DNA from: Sphingomonas sp. NBWT7
GTDB lineage: Bacteria; Pseudomonadota; Alphaproteobacteria; Sphingomonadales; Sphingomonadaceae
Assembly (NCBI RefSeq): GCF_014217605.1
Contig: NZ_CP043639.1
Coordinates: 2,131,501 to 2,195,500 of the forward strand
DNA: 64,000 nucleotides
Direction: 5' to 3'
Both the position numbers and the translations under genes were made by a program. Of the stretch, positions 9,208 through 18,111 are shown one piece after another; within the stretch, counting starts at the first letter, position 1, and each line of letters begins with the position of its first letter. Under the pieces are notes generated by a model. The model searched no databases and was not told where the DNA came from. It saw only the letters and a program-made list of their open reading frames with translations.

Positions 9208-10347
9208 ATGTTAGGACGTTTGGCCGCCGCGGCGGCGATCCTGTCGATGACGGCGACGCTGGCAGGATGTGTCGAGCCGCGGCCCGCGCAGTCTGCCAGA
9301 GCGCCCGCGCAGCCGGCGTATGACGCCCCCGCTTACGTCGTCGCTATCCCCGTCCCCACGCCGCGCCGGCTGCCGACCGACAATGCCCCGCGTCAGCTGA
9401 CCGCGTCGATCCAGCAGCTGGTGCGCGAGTTTCCCGGCACCGCCGGCGTTGCCATCCGCGCGGTCGATGAGGGCTGGACGGTGCAGAGCAATGGACGGCT
9501 CAAGCTGCCGCAGCAGAGCGTCAGCAAATTGTGGGTCGCGATGACGTTGCTCGACCAGCGCGATCAGGGGCGGCTGCGGCTCGACGATCCGATCACACTG
9601 ACGCCGGCGGATCTCACGCTGTTCCACCAGCCGATCGCCAATCTGGTGAAGGGCGGCAGCTACCAGACGACGGTGGGCAACCTCCTATTTCGCGCGCTGA
9701 CGCAGAGTGACAATACCGCCAACGATCGGCTGCTGACGCTGGTCGGCGGGCCTTCGGCGGTGCGCGAGTTCATCGAGCGCAAGCAGCTCGGCGATATCCG
9801 CTTCGGCCCGGGCGAGCGGCTGCTGCAGGCAGGCACCGCCGGGCTGACGTGGAACCAGGCGATGAGCGTCGGCAACACGTTCGAGATCATGCGCGCGCGC
9901 CTGTCGCCCGAGACGCGGCAGGCGGCAATGCGGCGTTATATCGGCGATCCGCCCGACGGCGCGGCGCCGCTGGCGATCGCCGATGCGCTGGCGCGGCTGT
10001 TCCGCGGCGAACTGCTGTCGGAAACCTCAACGCGCCTGATCGTCAGCACGATGGAATCGAGCCGTACCGGGCGCGCGCGGCTCAAGGCCGGGATCGCGCC
10101 GGGCTGGACGCTCGCGCACAAGACCGGCACCGGCCAGGAGCTCGGCGGCCGCAATGCCGGGTTCAACGACGTCGGCGTCATCACCTCGCCCGACGGGCGG
10201 CGCTACGCGGTCGCGGTGATGATCGGCGACACGACGCAGCCGATGCGCGTGCGCCAGCAGCTGATCCAGGCGGTCGCGGCGACGGTAACGGGCTATCGCG
10301 GAGCGGCGACGATCGCGACACGTGAGGGCGACGACCCGGAAGGCTGA
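9208..10347 (+). CDS. Class A beta-lactamase-like serine hydrolase, lipoprotein
   Basis: The 379-residue protein begins with a lipoprotein signal, MLGRLAAAAAILSMTATLAG followed by the lipobox Cys21, so it is probably anchored in the inner or outer membrane facing the periplasm. The penicillin-binding fold motifs are all present: Ser104-Val-Ser-Lys107, Ser167-Asp168-Asn169 and Lys305-Thr-Gly. A Glu at residue 203 lies 34 residues after the SDN Asn, exactly the spacing of the class A catalytic Glu166. About 34 extra residues separate this omega-loop region from the helix before KTG. It could be a beta-lactamase or a peptidoglycan-active serine hydrolase. An upstream in-frame ATG at 9106 would destroy the signal, so 9208 is chosen. 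The ribosome site is weak (CAAGAAG). Confidence 0.85.
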   Translation: MLGRLAAAAAILSMTATLAGCVEPRPAQSARAPAQPAYDAPAYVVAIPVPTPRRLPTDNAPRQLTASIQQLVREFPGTAGVAIRAVDEGWTVQSNGRLKLPQQSVSKLWVAMTLLDQRDQGRLRLDDPITLTPADLTLFHQPIANLVKGGSYQTTVGNLLFRALTQSDNTANDRLLTLVGGPSAVREFIERKQLGDIRFGPGERLLQAGTAGLTWNQAMSVGNTFEIMRARLSPETRQAAMRRYIGDPPDGAAPLAIADALARLFRGELLSETSTRLIVSTMESSRTGRARLKAGIAPGWTLAHKTGTGQELGGRNAGFNDVGVITSPDGRRYAVAVMIGDTTQPMRVRQQLIQAVAATVTGYRGAATIATREGDDPEG

Positions 10348-10414
10348 GCGGCCGCCCGCGATCCCCTGCCCTCACCGTTTGTTCCGCGCGCGCCGATCCG
10401 CTAAGCCGCGCGGC

Positions 10415-13195
10415 ATGCCGCACCTCTACCTCGTCGACGGATCGAGCTTCATCTTCCGCGCCTATCACGTGCTGCCGAAGCTCACCAACAAGCACGGCGA
10501 GCCGGCGGGCGCGGTTTACGGCTATACGACGATGCTGTGGAAGCTCGCCAACGACCTCCACAAGGCGGAGGGGCCAAGCCACCTCGCGGTGATCCTCGAC
10601 AAGTCGGAGAGCACGTTCCGCAACGAGATGTACGATCAGTACAAGGCGCATCGCCCGCCAGCGCCGGAGGATCTGAAACCGCAATTCCCGATGATCCGCG
10701 ATGCGACGCGCGCCTTTTCGCTGCCGTGTATCGAGGAGCAGGGCTGGGAGGCGGACGACCTTATCGCCTCGTACAGCAAGGCCGCGCTGGCGCAGGGCTG
10801 GCAGGTGACCATCGTCAGTTCCGACAAGGATCTGATGCAGCTCCTGACCGAGCCCGGCATCGATATGCTCGATACGATGAAGGACAAGCGCTTCGGGCCG
10901 GCGGAGGTGGAGGAGAAGTTCGGCGTCCTCCCCGACAAGCTGGGCGAGGTGCTGGCGCTGATGGGCGACAGTGTCGACAACGTGCCCGGTGTGCCCGGCG
11001 TCGGCCCCAAGACCGCGGCGAAGTTGATCCTGGAACACGGCAGTGTCGAAGGCGTGCTGGCCGCGGCGCCCGAGATGAAAAAGGGCAAGCTGCGCGACAA
11101 TCTGATCGAGCACGCCGAGATGGCGCGCCTGTCGCGCAAGCTGGTCGAGCTCGCGTGCGACGTGCCGCTACCGCAGCCGCTCGAGGAAATGGCGCTCGAC
11201 GGTATTCCGGAGGCGCCGCTCCGCGCGTTCCTCGAGCATCACGGCTTCAAGTCGCTGCTTGCCAAGCTGCTGGCGGACCAGAACGAGGGCGTCGATCCGA
11301 CGCCGCCAGAGCCGAGCGGCGTGCCGCACGAAGAAGAGCCGCCGTGCAACCACGACGGCTATGAAACCATCGTCGACGAGGCGGCGCTCGACGAATGGAT
11401 CGCGGCAGCGCGCCACCAGGGGTGGCTGGCGATCGATACCGAGACGACGGCGAAGGACCCGATGCTCGCCGAACTGGTCGGCGTATCACTCGCGCTCGCC
11501 CCCAATCGGGCCTGCTACGTCCCGCTCGGCCACGAGAGCGAGGCGGGCGGCGCCGACATGTTCGCCGACCGGCCGGTGCAGCTCGATCGCGACGCGGCGC
11601 TGGCGAAGCTCAAGCCGCTGCTCGAGGATCCGGCGGTGCTCAAGATCGGGCACAATCTCAAATACGACATGATCGTGCTCGACCGGCTCGGCATCGCTGT
11701 CGCGCCGTACGACGACACGATCGTGATGAGCTTCGATCTCGACGCCGGGCTACACGGCCACGGGATGGACGAGCTCGCGGCGACGCACCTGTCGCACAGT
11801 TGCATCGCGTACAAGGACGTGACCGGTAGCGGCAAGAAGGCGATCGGCTTCCACCAGGTCGATCTGAAGGCGGCGACGCGCTACGCCGCGGAGGATGCCG
11901 ACGTGACGCTGCGGCTGTGGCGGCGTTTTCGCGCCCGCCTGCCGATCGAGCGCGCGACGCGGGTGTACGAAATGGTCGACCGGCCGCTCGTCGCCGTCAT
12001 CGCGCGGATGGAGCGGCACGGGATCAAGGTCGATCGCGCGCGGCTGGCGCAGCTGTCGGGCGAGTTCGCGACGCAGATGGCGCAGCTGGAAGGCGTGATT
12101 CACGGTATCGCCGGCGCGCCGTTCACGATCGGCAGCCCCAAGCAATTGGGCGACGTCCTGTTCGAGAAGATGGGCATCAAGGGCGGGCGCAAGGGCAAGA
12201 GCGGCGTCTATTCGACCGACGTCAACGAGCTCGAGCGGATCGCGGCGGACAAGGACGGCCCGGGCGCCGAGATCGCCGCCAAGGTGCTCGAATGGCGCCA
12301 GCTTTCGAAGCTGAAATCGACCTATACCGACAGCCTGCAGGAGCAGATCCACCCCACCACCGGCCGCGTCCACACCAGCTACTCGCTGACGGGCGCGCAG
12401 ACCGGGCGGCTGTCGTCGACCGACCCCAACCTCCAGAACATTCCGATCCGCACCGAGACCGGGCGGCAGATCCGCGACGCCTTCGTTGCCGAACCGGGGC
12501 ACGTCATCCTCGCGGCGGACTATTCGCAGATCGAGCTTCGACTGGCGGCGCACATGGCCGATGTGCCTGCGCTGAAGGAGGCCTTCGCGCGCGGCGACGA
12601 CATTCACTCGCTCACTGCGCAGGAGCTTTTCGGGACGGTCGATCGCGACACGCGCGGGCGTGCCAAGACGATCAACTTCGCGATCCTCTACGGCATCAGC
12701 CGCTGGGGGCTGGCCGGGCGGCTGGATGTCAGCGCGGACGAGGCGCAGGCGATGATCGACCGCTATTTCGAGCGCTTCCCCGGCATCAACCGCTACATCG
12801 CCGAGACGCTGCAATCGGTGCGGGAACAGGGGTTCACCAAGACGCTGTTCGGCCGAAAGACGCATTTCTCGCGGATCAAGAGCAAGGTGCAGCACGAGCG
12901 GCAGGGCGCCGAGCGCGCCGCGATCAACGCGCCGATCCAGGGGACGAGCGCGGACATCATCAAGCGCGCGATGGCACGGATCGAGCCGGCTTTGGCGGAG
13001 GCCGGGCTCACCGGCACGCGGATGCTGCTGCAGGTGCACGACGAACTCGTCTTCGAGGTGCCCGACGCCGAGGTCGAAGCGGCGAAGCCGGTGATCGAGC
13101 GCGTGATGGCGACCGCGGCCGAACCCTATGTGACGCTCGACGTGCCACTCGCGGTCGAGATCGGCACGGGTGCGAGCTGGGGCGCGGCGCACTAG
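10415..13195 (+). CDS. polA: DNA polymerase I
   Basis: The 926-residue protein has the three PolA domains in order. The 5'-3' exonuclease spans roughly residues 1-290 (HLYLVDGSSFIFRAYH, SSDKDLMQLL, DNVPGVPGVGPKTAAKL). A 3'-5' proofreading domain covers about 310-510 with the metal-binding LAIDTETT and YAAEDADVTLRL, so proofreading is probably intact. The polymerase domain has motif A DYSQIELRLAAH, motif B RAKTINFAILYGIS and motif C QVHDELVFEV. It fills gaps in repair and removes Okazaki primers. The ATG at 10415 begins the conserved MPHLYLVDGSS; the 31 in-frame codons upstream are not conserved-looking. Confidence 0.97.
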   Translation: MPHLYLVDGSSFIFRAYHVLPKLTNKHGEPAGAVYGYTTMLWKLANDLHKAEGPSHLAVILDKSESTFRNEMYDQYKAHRPPAPEDLKPQFPMIRDATRAFSLPCIEEQGWEADDLIASYSKAALAQGWQVTIVSSDKDLMQLLTEPGIDMLDTMKDKRFGPAEVEEKFGVLPDKLGEVLALMGDSVDNVPGVPGVGPKTAAKLILEHGSVEGVLAAAPEMKKGKLRDNLIEHAEMARLSRKLVELACDVPLPQPLEEMALDGIPEAPLRAFLEHHGFKSLLAKLLADQNEGVDPTPPEPSGVPHEEEPPCNHDGYETIVDEAALDEWIAAARHQGWLAIDTETTAKDPMLAELVGVSLALAPNRACYVPLGHESEAGGADMFADRPVQLDRDAALAKLKPLLEDPAVLKIGHNLKYDMIVLDRLGIAVAPYDDTIVMSFDLDAGLHGHGMDELAATHLSHSCIAYKDVTGSGKKAIGFHQVDLKAATRYAAEDADVTLRLWRRFRARLPIERATRVYEMVDRPLVAVIARMERHGIKVDRARLAQLSGEFATQMAQLEGVIHGIAGAPFTIGSPKQLGDVLFEKMGIKGGRKGKSGVYSTDVNELERIAADKDGPGAEIAAKVLEWRQLSKLKSTYTDSLQEQIHPTTGRVHTSYSLTGAQTGRLSSTDPNLQNIPIRTETGRQIRDAFVAEPGHVILAADYSQIELRLAAHMADVPALKEAFARGDDIHSLTAQELFGTVDRDTRGRAKTINFAILYGISRWGLAGRLDVSADEAQAMIDRYFERFPGINRYIAETLQSVREQGFTKTLFGRKTHFSRIKSKVQHERQGAERAAINAPIQGTSADIIKRAMARIEPALAEAGLTGTRMLLQVHDELVFEVPDAEVEAAKPVIERVMATAAEPYVTLDVPLAVEIGTGASWGAAH

Positions 13196-13250
13196 TGCGC
13201 GGGCGCACGCGGACGATACTCGTCACCGCCGTGGCCGGGGGGCCGCTTCG

Positions 13251-14768
13251 GTGACCGAGACGTCACAGGATATCGCGCAGCTCGCCAAGGGGGGGCGGAC
13301 GAACGTTGCAGGCTTCATCCTGCGGCTGGCGGCGCGCATCCCGTTCCTGTTCATCGCCGGGCGGCTCTACGGCCCCGATCTCGTCGGACGGTTCGCGATC
13401 GCGGTGGTGGTGGTGGAGCTCGCCGCGCTGGTCGCGACGCTGGGGCTGAAGCGCGGGTTGGCGCAGGCGCTGAGCCGCACCGAGCGGCCGCACGCGCATG
13501 TCGTGTGCGACGCGCTGATGGTGGCGGCGATCCTGTCGCTGATCGCCAGCGCGGTGCTGTGGCTGTTCCCGCAGGTGATGTATCCTAACACGCCGACCGT
13601 CGGGCTCGACCGCTGGCTGCCGCTGATCATCCTCGCGGTTGCCTGGTCCGACGTCAGCCTCGCCGCGCTCGCCTATCGCCACAATGTGAAGGCGGCGGTG
13701 ACGGCGCGCGCGGTGGTCGAGCCGTGGACGATCTCGATCGCGGCATGGATCTTCTCCTTCTTTACCACGCGCGACGGGCTGGTGCTGAGCTACGTCGTCT
13801 CGATGATCGCGGCGCTGATCGCGTCGATCGTGCCGCTGGTGCGCAGCTACGGCGTGCCGCGCGGCTGGCAGCCGCATTTCACCGAATTGCTGACGCTGAT
13901 CCGCGACAACGTGCCGCTCGCCGGTGCCGATGCGCTCGAATGGGGGACGCGCAACGTCGACCGCTTCATCCTGGGCGTGATGTTCGAGCCCAAGGTGGTC
14001 GGTATCTATTACATGGCGCAGCAGGTCGCGAGCTTGCCGCAGAAATTGAAGACGTCGTTCGATCCGATCCTCGGCCCCGTCATCACGCAGAGCCTTGCCG
14101 CGAACGACCTGCCTGCGATCGCGCGGCAGGTGCGGCAGGTCGCCTTCTGGATCGTCGCCGCGCAGGGCTGCCTGACGCTTATGGGATCGATCCCGGGCGA
14201 GGCGGTGATGGGGATCGTCGGCCCGCAATTCGTCGCCGGTACCGCCGCGCTCGTCTTCCTGCTGACAGCTGAGGTGCTCGCGTCGACCGGCGCGGTGTGC
14301 GAGACCGCGCTGGTCTATACCGCGCGGCACCGCAACCTGATGATCTCGGCGGTGATGCTGGGTTTCCAGGTGGTGCTGAGCTTCGCGCTGATCGGCGCGA
14401 TGCGCGGCCTCGGCTGGCCGCCCGCGTTCCAGGCAGCGGGGCCGGCCGTGGCGCTGATGGTAAGCGCCGGGCTGACGTCGATGATCAAGGTGTGGCTGCT
14501 GAAGCGAATTCTGGCCACCCCCGTCTCGCCGCTGCGCTGGCCGCTGCTGTGGGCAACGCTGGCGGCGCTAGCGGTCGGCGCGGCATTCACCGCCCTGCCC
14601 CGCAGCCTCGAATGGGCAGAGATCGTGATCGGCATTCCGGCGATCGCGGCCACGTACCTCTTCATCCTGTGGCGCTGGGCGTTCGGGCCGGAGGATCGCG
14701 CGCTGTTCGGCCGCATGCCGCGCGCCGACGAGGCGACGCTGCCGCATGTCGGCTCGCCCGCGCGCTAG
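13251..14768 (+). CDS. Oligosaccharide flippase family / polysaccharide biosynthesis membrane protein
   Basis: This 505-residue integral membrane protein has about 12-14 hydrophobic segments, and its layout matches the MATE-like polysaccharide exporters (RfbX/Wzx type) that flip lipid-linked sugars across the inner membrane. Early sequence FILRLAARIPFLFIAGRLYG and the mid-protein block WGTRNVDRFILGVMFEPKVV fit that family. The GTG at 13251 is favoured because a GGCCGGGGGG ribosome site lies just upstream and the frame before it is Arg-rich. It follows polA by 55 bases. No glycosyltransferase is nearby, so its substrate is not indicated by context. Function is inferred from topology and family resemblance. 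Confidence 0.8.
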   Translation: MTETSQDIAQLAKGGRTNVAGFILRLAARIPFLFIAGRLYGPDLVGRFAIAVVVVELAALVATLGLKRGLAQALSRTERPHAHVVCDALMVAAILSLIASAVLWLFPQVMYPNTPTVGLDRWLPLIILAVAWSDVSLAALAYRHNVKAAVTARAVVEPWTISIAAWIFSFFTTRDGLVLSYVVSMIAALIASIVPLVRSYGVPRGWQPHFTELLTLIRDNVPLAGADALEWGTRNVDRFILGVMFEPKVVGIYYMAQQVASLPQKLKTSFDPILGPVITQSLAANDLPAIARQVRQVAFWIVAAQGCLTLMGSIPGEAVMGIVGPQFVAGTAALVFLLTAEVLASTGAVCETALVYTARHRNLMISAVMLGFQVVLSFALIGAMRGLGWPPAFQAAGPAVALMVSAGLTSMIKVWLLKRILATPVSPLRWPLLWATLAALAVGAAFTALPRSLEWAEIVIGIPAIAATYLFILWRWAFGPEDRALFGRMPRADEATLPHVGSPAR

Positions 14769-14789
14769 ACGGAAAAAGGGGGGAAGCTC

Positions 14790-15260
14790 TTGGATACGAC
14801 GACGACGCCGGGCGTCCGGCTGGTGCCGGTGACGCAAGGACCGTGGCAAGGCTGGCTGCGCTGGCCGGGCACCGACCCGTTCGAGGATCATACCGGGCCG
14901 TTCTTCGCGCGTTACACGGCAGACGGGACGATCGAGTGCGGCTTTCGCCCGGAAGCGAAGAATCGCAACGGCGGCGGCAACGTCCACGGCGGCGCGCTGC
15001 TGACCTTTGCCGATTTCTCGCTGTTCATGATCGCATCTGCCGCGCTGCCCGAGTTTCACGGCGTGACGGCGACGCTGAATGCCGAATTCGTCGGCGCCGC
15101 CCGCCCCGACCAGCTGCTGACGGCGCGTGGCGAGGTGACCAAAGCGGGGCGCAGCCTGATCTTCGTACGTGGCACGATCGATGACGCGGGCGAAGCGGTG
15201 ATGAGCTTCTCTGGCGTGATCAAGAAGATCACGCGGCGGCCGGGCGGGCGCGCCGACTAG
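14790..15260 (+). CDS. PaaI-type thioesterase (hotdog fold)
   Basis: This 156-residue protein has the hotdog-fold thioesterase core: a central helix starting in NGGGNVHGGALLTFADFSL, where the HGG segment is the usual PaaI/4HBT signature, followed by long beta-strands (GVTATLNAEFVGAARPDQLL, KAGRSLIFVRGTI). Such enzymes hydrolyse acyl-CoA thioesters in the cytoplasm; the acyl group cannot be deduced. The start is TTG at 14790, supported by an AAAGGGGGGAAG ribosome site about 6 bases upstream and no better start nearby. It follows the flippase gene by 21 bases and may be cotranscribed with it. Confidence 0.85.
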   Translation: MDTTTTPGVRLVPVTQGPWQGWLRWPGTDPFEDHTGPFFARYTADGTIECGFRPEAKNRNGGGNVHGGALLTFADFSLFMIASAALPEFHGVTATLNAEFVGAARPDQLLTARGEVTKAGRSLIFVRGTIDDAGEAVMSFSGVIKKITRRPGGRAD

Positions 15261-15289
15261 GCCCCTCTCAAGTCAGGCGCACCCTCCCG

Positions 15290-16177
15290 TCAGGCGCGCA
15301 CCGCGCGGCGCAGCACGTCGCCATAGCCCCGCCGCACGCAATCGTGCCCGTCGTAGAAGCCGCGCGCCTTTAGCAGGCGGTGCATCGCGGCGAGGCGGTA
15401 AGGCGGTACCGTCGCCGCCATGTGATGCTCGAGATGGTAGTGGACGTGGTTGGGCGCGACGAACAGCCGCTCCCACCAGCGCGCCAGCGTCGTCGAGGTG
15501 TTGCGCCGCGGGTCGAGCTCGCCGCGGTCCGCCGCGACACCGTGCTCGCCGATCTGCCGCAGCCGGACGATCGCGGGATAGACGAACAGATAGGCGACCC
15601 ACCACAAGGCATAGGTCCACGTCGCGCCTGCGGCGGCGAGCGCGCCGAACAGCGCGAGGTGAAAGACGACCCACGGCCCCTGCTCACCCCAGCTGAACCG
15701 CGCGAGCAACTGGCGCAGGTCGCGGATGCCGGTACGCCCCGTCAGGTCACGGACGAACTTGCGCCGCAGCGACAGTCGCTCGACGGGATAGCTCTTGACG
15801 AAGCCGATGTCGGGATCGCGCGGCGTCCCGGCATATTGATGGTGCTTGAGGTGGTAGCTGCGATACTTCGCGAGCGAGGTGTTCATCGGCACCCCCGCAA
15901 GCCACTGGCCGACACGCTCGTTGAGACGGCGCGAGCGGAACAGCGCGTGGTGCGCGCAATCGTGGACGATGATGCCGAGCCCGAGTTGCCGCCCCGCCAG
16001 CACCAGGATCGCAAGGACGATCGTCAGCGGGTTGGGCCACGCCGCCGCGAGCGCGAAGGCGCCCGCGATCAGCGCCCAGTTGACCGCTACCGTCCAAGCG
16101 CCGCGCCAGTCAGACATACGCGTCAGCGCGGCGATCTCGTCGCGCGACAAGACATCGGTGAAGCGTGCGGCTGTCAT
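15290..16177 (-). CDS. Fatty acid desaturase family protein
   Basis: The 295-residue membrane-bound di-iron enzyme has the three histidine clusters of the family: HDCAHH at about residues 72-77, HLKHH at 109-113, and HYHLEHH near residue 252. Hydrophobic segments occupy about residues 28-70 and 180-215. It would introduce a double bond or hydroxyl in a lipid acyl chain or related substrate at the inner membrane. The ATG at 16177 begins MTAARFTDVLSRDEIAAL; an upstream start at 16231 would overlap the divergent regulator gene. The start lies only 33 bases from the PaaX-like gene, so that regulator is the obvious candidate controller. Confidence 0.9.
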   Translation of the reverse strand: MTAARFTDVLSRDEIAALTRMSDWRGAWTVAVNWALIAGAFALAAAWPNPLTIVLAILVLAGRQLGLGIIVHDCAHHALFRSRRLNERVGQWLAGVPMNTSLAKYRSYHLKHHQYAGTPRDPDIGFVKSYPVERLSLRRKFVRDLTGRTGIRDLRQLLARFSWGEQGPWVVFHLALFGALAAAGATWTYALWWVAYLFVYPAIVRLRQIGEHGVAADRGELDPRRNTSTTLARWWERLFVAPNHVHYHLEHHMAATVPPYRLAAMHRLLKARGFYDGHDCVRRGYGDVLRRAVRA

Positions 16178-16210
16178 GCTATAGGCCCTCGGTTCGAACG
16201 ATATGTAACA

Positions 16211-17026
16211 GTGAGCGCCACCCTGAGTCAATTTGAGTTACAAGATTGGCATGAGTTGCCGACCGCGCGCGCGCTGGTTCTTGCCTTTCTGTCTACCAGC
16301 GGCGGGGCGACGATGCGCGTCGGCGCGCTGGTGCGGCGCGCGGGGATCGTCGGCGCGGACGCCGCGGCGGTGCGCATGGCGCTGGCCCGGCTGGTGCGCG
16401 AGGGGCGCGTCCGGCAGATCGAGCGCGGCGTCTACGCGATCGGTACGGCGGGCGTCGCACTCAACGATCTCGCGCGCGGCTGGCGCACGGCGGAGAGCCG
16501 GGTGCGCGACTGGCACGGCAACTGGCTGGTGGTGGCGACCGATCATCTCGGGCGTACCGACAAGCGCCGACTGCGACAGCGCGAGCGCGCGCTTGCGTTG
16601 CTGGGGCTGGCGCGGACCGACTGGGGCGCGTGGGTGCGGCCCGACAATCTCGCCGCATCGGGCGACGAGACCGCTGCGCGGCTGGTGGCGCTTGGGCTCG
16701 ACGACGGGGCGACAATCCTCGGCAACGCGAGGGCCGCGGCGGCGGACGATGCGGCGTGGCGCGGCCTGTGGCCGGCCGCCGCGATCGAGCGCAGCTATCA
16801 CCACTGGGTCGCCGAGATGGCGGTGAGCGAGGCGCGGCTTCCTGCAATGTCGTTGGAGGCGGCGGCGCGCGAGACGCTGCTGCTCGGCCAGGCGGTGATC
16901 CGCGCGATCAACCGCGATCCGCTGCTGCCCACCGCGATGATCGACACCGATCGGCGCGCGGCGATGATTGAAGCGATGCGGCGCTACGACGCGATCGGCA
17001 AGGCCGCCTGGGCGAGGATCGACTGA
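16211..17026 (+). CDS. PaaX-family transcriptional regulator
   Basis: The 271-residue protein resembles PaaX, the repressor of phenylacetate degradation: an N-terminal winged-helix region (about residues 15-75, with PTARALVLAFLSTSGGATMR and AAAVRMALARLVREGRVRQI) and a C-terminal domain with the family's WVRPDNL-like motif (DWGAWVRPDNLA) and RDPLLPTAMI near the end. No paa catabolic genes are nearby, so its ligand here is unknown; the divergent desaturase is the probable target. The reading frame is open far upstream (to 15380), but that part is antisense to the desaturase. GTG at 16211 is the best start, though a short TTG alternative cannot be excluded. Confidence 0.85.
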   Translation: MSATLSQFELQDWHELPTARALVLAFLSTSGGATMRVGALVRRAGIVGADAAAVRMALARLVREGRVRQIERGVYAIGTAGVALNDLARGWRTAESRVRDWHGNWLVVATDHLGRTDKRRLRQRERALALLGLARTDWGAWVRPDNLAASGDETAARLVALGLDDGATILGNARAAAADDAAWRGLWPAAAIERSYHHWVAEMAVSEARLPAMSLEAAARETLLLGQAVIRAINRDPLLPTAMIDTDRRAAMIEAMRRYDAIGKAAWARID

Positions 17027-17030
17027 GCGG

Positions 17031-17351
17031 TCAGGCGGGCGCGAAGAACTTGGTGCCGACGACGCCGACGATGATCAGCGCTATGAAGCCGATCTGGATC
17101 GGCGCCAGCCGCTCGCCGAAGATCACCGCGCCGAAGATGGTGACGCCGACCGCGCCGAGCCCGGTCCACACCGCATAAGCGGTGCCGGCCGACAGCCCGC
17201 GCATCGCGAGCGCGAGCAGCCCCATGTTGACGAAGCTGAGCGTGATCGGCACCGCCGAGGCGAGCAACGTCCCTTGCATCGCGGCCCATTTGAGGCTCAG
17301 CGCCCAGATGATTTCGGTGACGACGGCAACGCCGAGGATGACCCATGCCAT
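17031..17351 (-). CDS. sugE: SMR-family exporter, SugE/Gdx type
   Basis: This 106-residue protein has four transmembrane helices and the small multidrug resistance signature: the essential membrane Glu in MAWVILGVAVVTEIIWALSL (Glu13) and the GTAYAVWTGLGAVGV segment in helix 3. The K/W pattern (ALSLKWA) and short length match the SugE/Gdx branch, whose studied members export guanidinium ions, rather than EmrE-type drug pumps. An AGGAG ribosome site lies about 10 bases before the ATG. The leader upstream was inspected for a guanidine riboswitch and no convincing match was found. It converges on the PaaX-like gene. Confidence 0.9.
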   Translation of the reverse strand: MAWVILGVAVVTEIIWALSLKWAAMQGTLLASAVPITLSFVNMGLLALAMRGLSAGTAYAVWTGLGAVGVTIFGAVIFGERLAPIQIGFIALIIVGVVGTKFFAPA

Positions 17352-17490
17352 ATGGCCTGGCTCCTGATCTTGCGGGCTCTAGCGGAAATGCGGCGGCCGG
17401 AAACCCGTAAGAGGCGCACGCGACGCCGCGCCCGATAGAGCGCGTCGCCCGGCCTGTCCACCCGCCGCCATTCAGCGCCGTACCGGCCTG

Positions 17491-18018
17491 TCAGACGCCC
17501 GCGGGCATCCAGCGCGGACCCGTGCGTTCGGGATCGTCGAGCGCGATCGGGGCGGGCAGATGAACGAATTCGACGTGCAGCCCCCACGGCGTGTTGCCGA
17601 ACCAGCATTGATTGCCAGGTCCCTTCTCCTTGCCGCCGAGATCGATCGGCCCGTCGAGCATCGTGCCGCCCGCCTGGCGAAAACGGTCTGCCGCCGCGTC
17701 GAGATCGTCGACGTAGAGGGCGAAATGGTGCAGCCCCATGCGCGTCGGCCCGTCAGGGGTGGAACCGTGGACACCGTCGACCTCGAACAGCTCGACGTTC
17801 GCGCCGTCGGCGATGCGCATCATTCGCATCGCGATGATCCGCGCGCCGGGCTCGAGCCCGTTCTTTCCGTGCATCTCCTCGCCGACCTGCGGCTTGCCGC
17901 CCTTCTCGATCAGCGCGTACAGCGTCTCGGCGCCGAACGCCGCCTTGAAGAATTCCTCCGCCTGTTCGATCTGCGGCACGGTGATGCCGATATGTTCGAT
18001 GCCCTTGATGTTGCCCAC
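17491..18018 (-). CDS. VOC (glyoxalase/bleomycin resistance) family protein
   Basis: The 175-residue protein has two beta-alpha-beta-beta-beta VOC modules: the first begins IKGIEHIGITVPQIEQAEEF, the second RMGLHHFALYVDDLDAAADR. Putative metal ligands are His in EHIGITV, Glu in NVELFEVDG, His in LHHFALY and Glu in WGLHVEFVH, the pattern of glyoxalase- and lyase-type members. Substrate is unknown. The start is GTG at 18018, supported by GGGAGA 6 bases upstream; the longer frame to 18237 is Arg-rich and unlikely. No catabolic partner is adjacent. Confidence 0.85.
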   Translation of the reverse strand: MGNIKGIEHIGITVPQIEQAEEFFKAAFGAETLYALIEKGGKPQVGEEMHGKNGLEPGARIIAMRMMRIADGANVELFEVDGVHGSTPDGPTRMGLHHFALYVDDLDAAADRFRQAGGTMLDGPIDLGGKEKGPGNQCWFGNTPWGLHVEFVHLPAPIALDDPERTGPRWMPAGV

Positions 18019-18111
18019 GTGCGTCTCCCGATACGCAGGCGAGAACAGCGGGGGGCGGCGGACGGTTGCATGACCACGCCACCTTCTCTCGTTGCGGCGC
18101 GCGCCTAGGCG

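Noticed and set aside
15380-16210. Long open frame extending the PaaX-like gene upstream
   Set aside because: It is antisense to the desaturase gene, which has clear histidine motifs; the upstream translation is Arg/Pro-rich with no domain.
17352-17490. Guanidine riboswitch upstream of the SugE/Gdx gene
   Set aside because: Known guanidine exporters often have one, but the leader lacks the paired ACGR-loop hairpins of class II and the conserved blocks of classes I and III.
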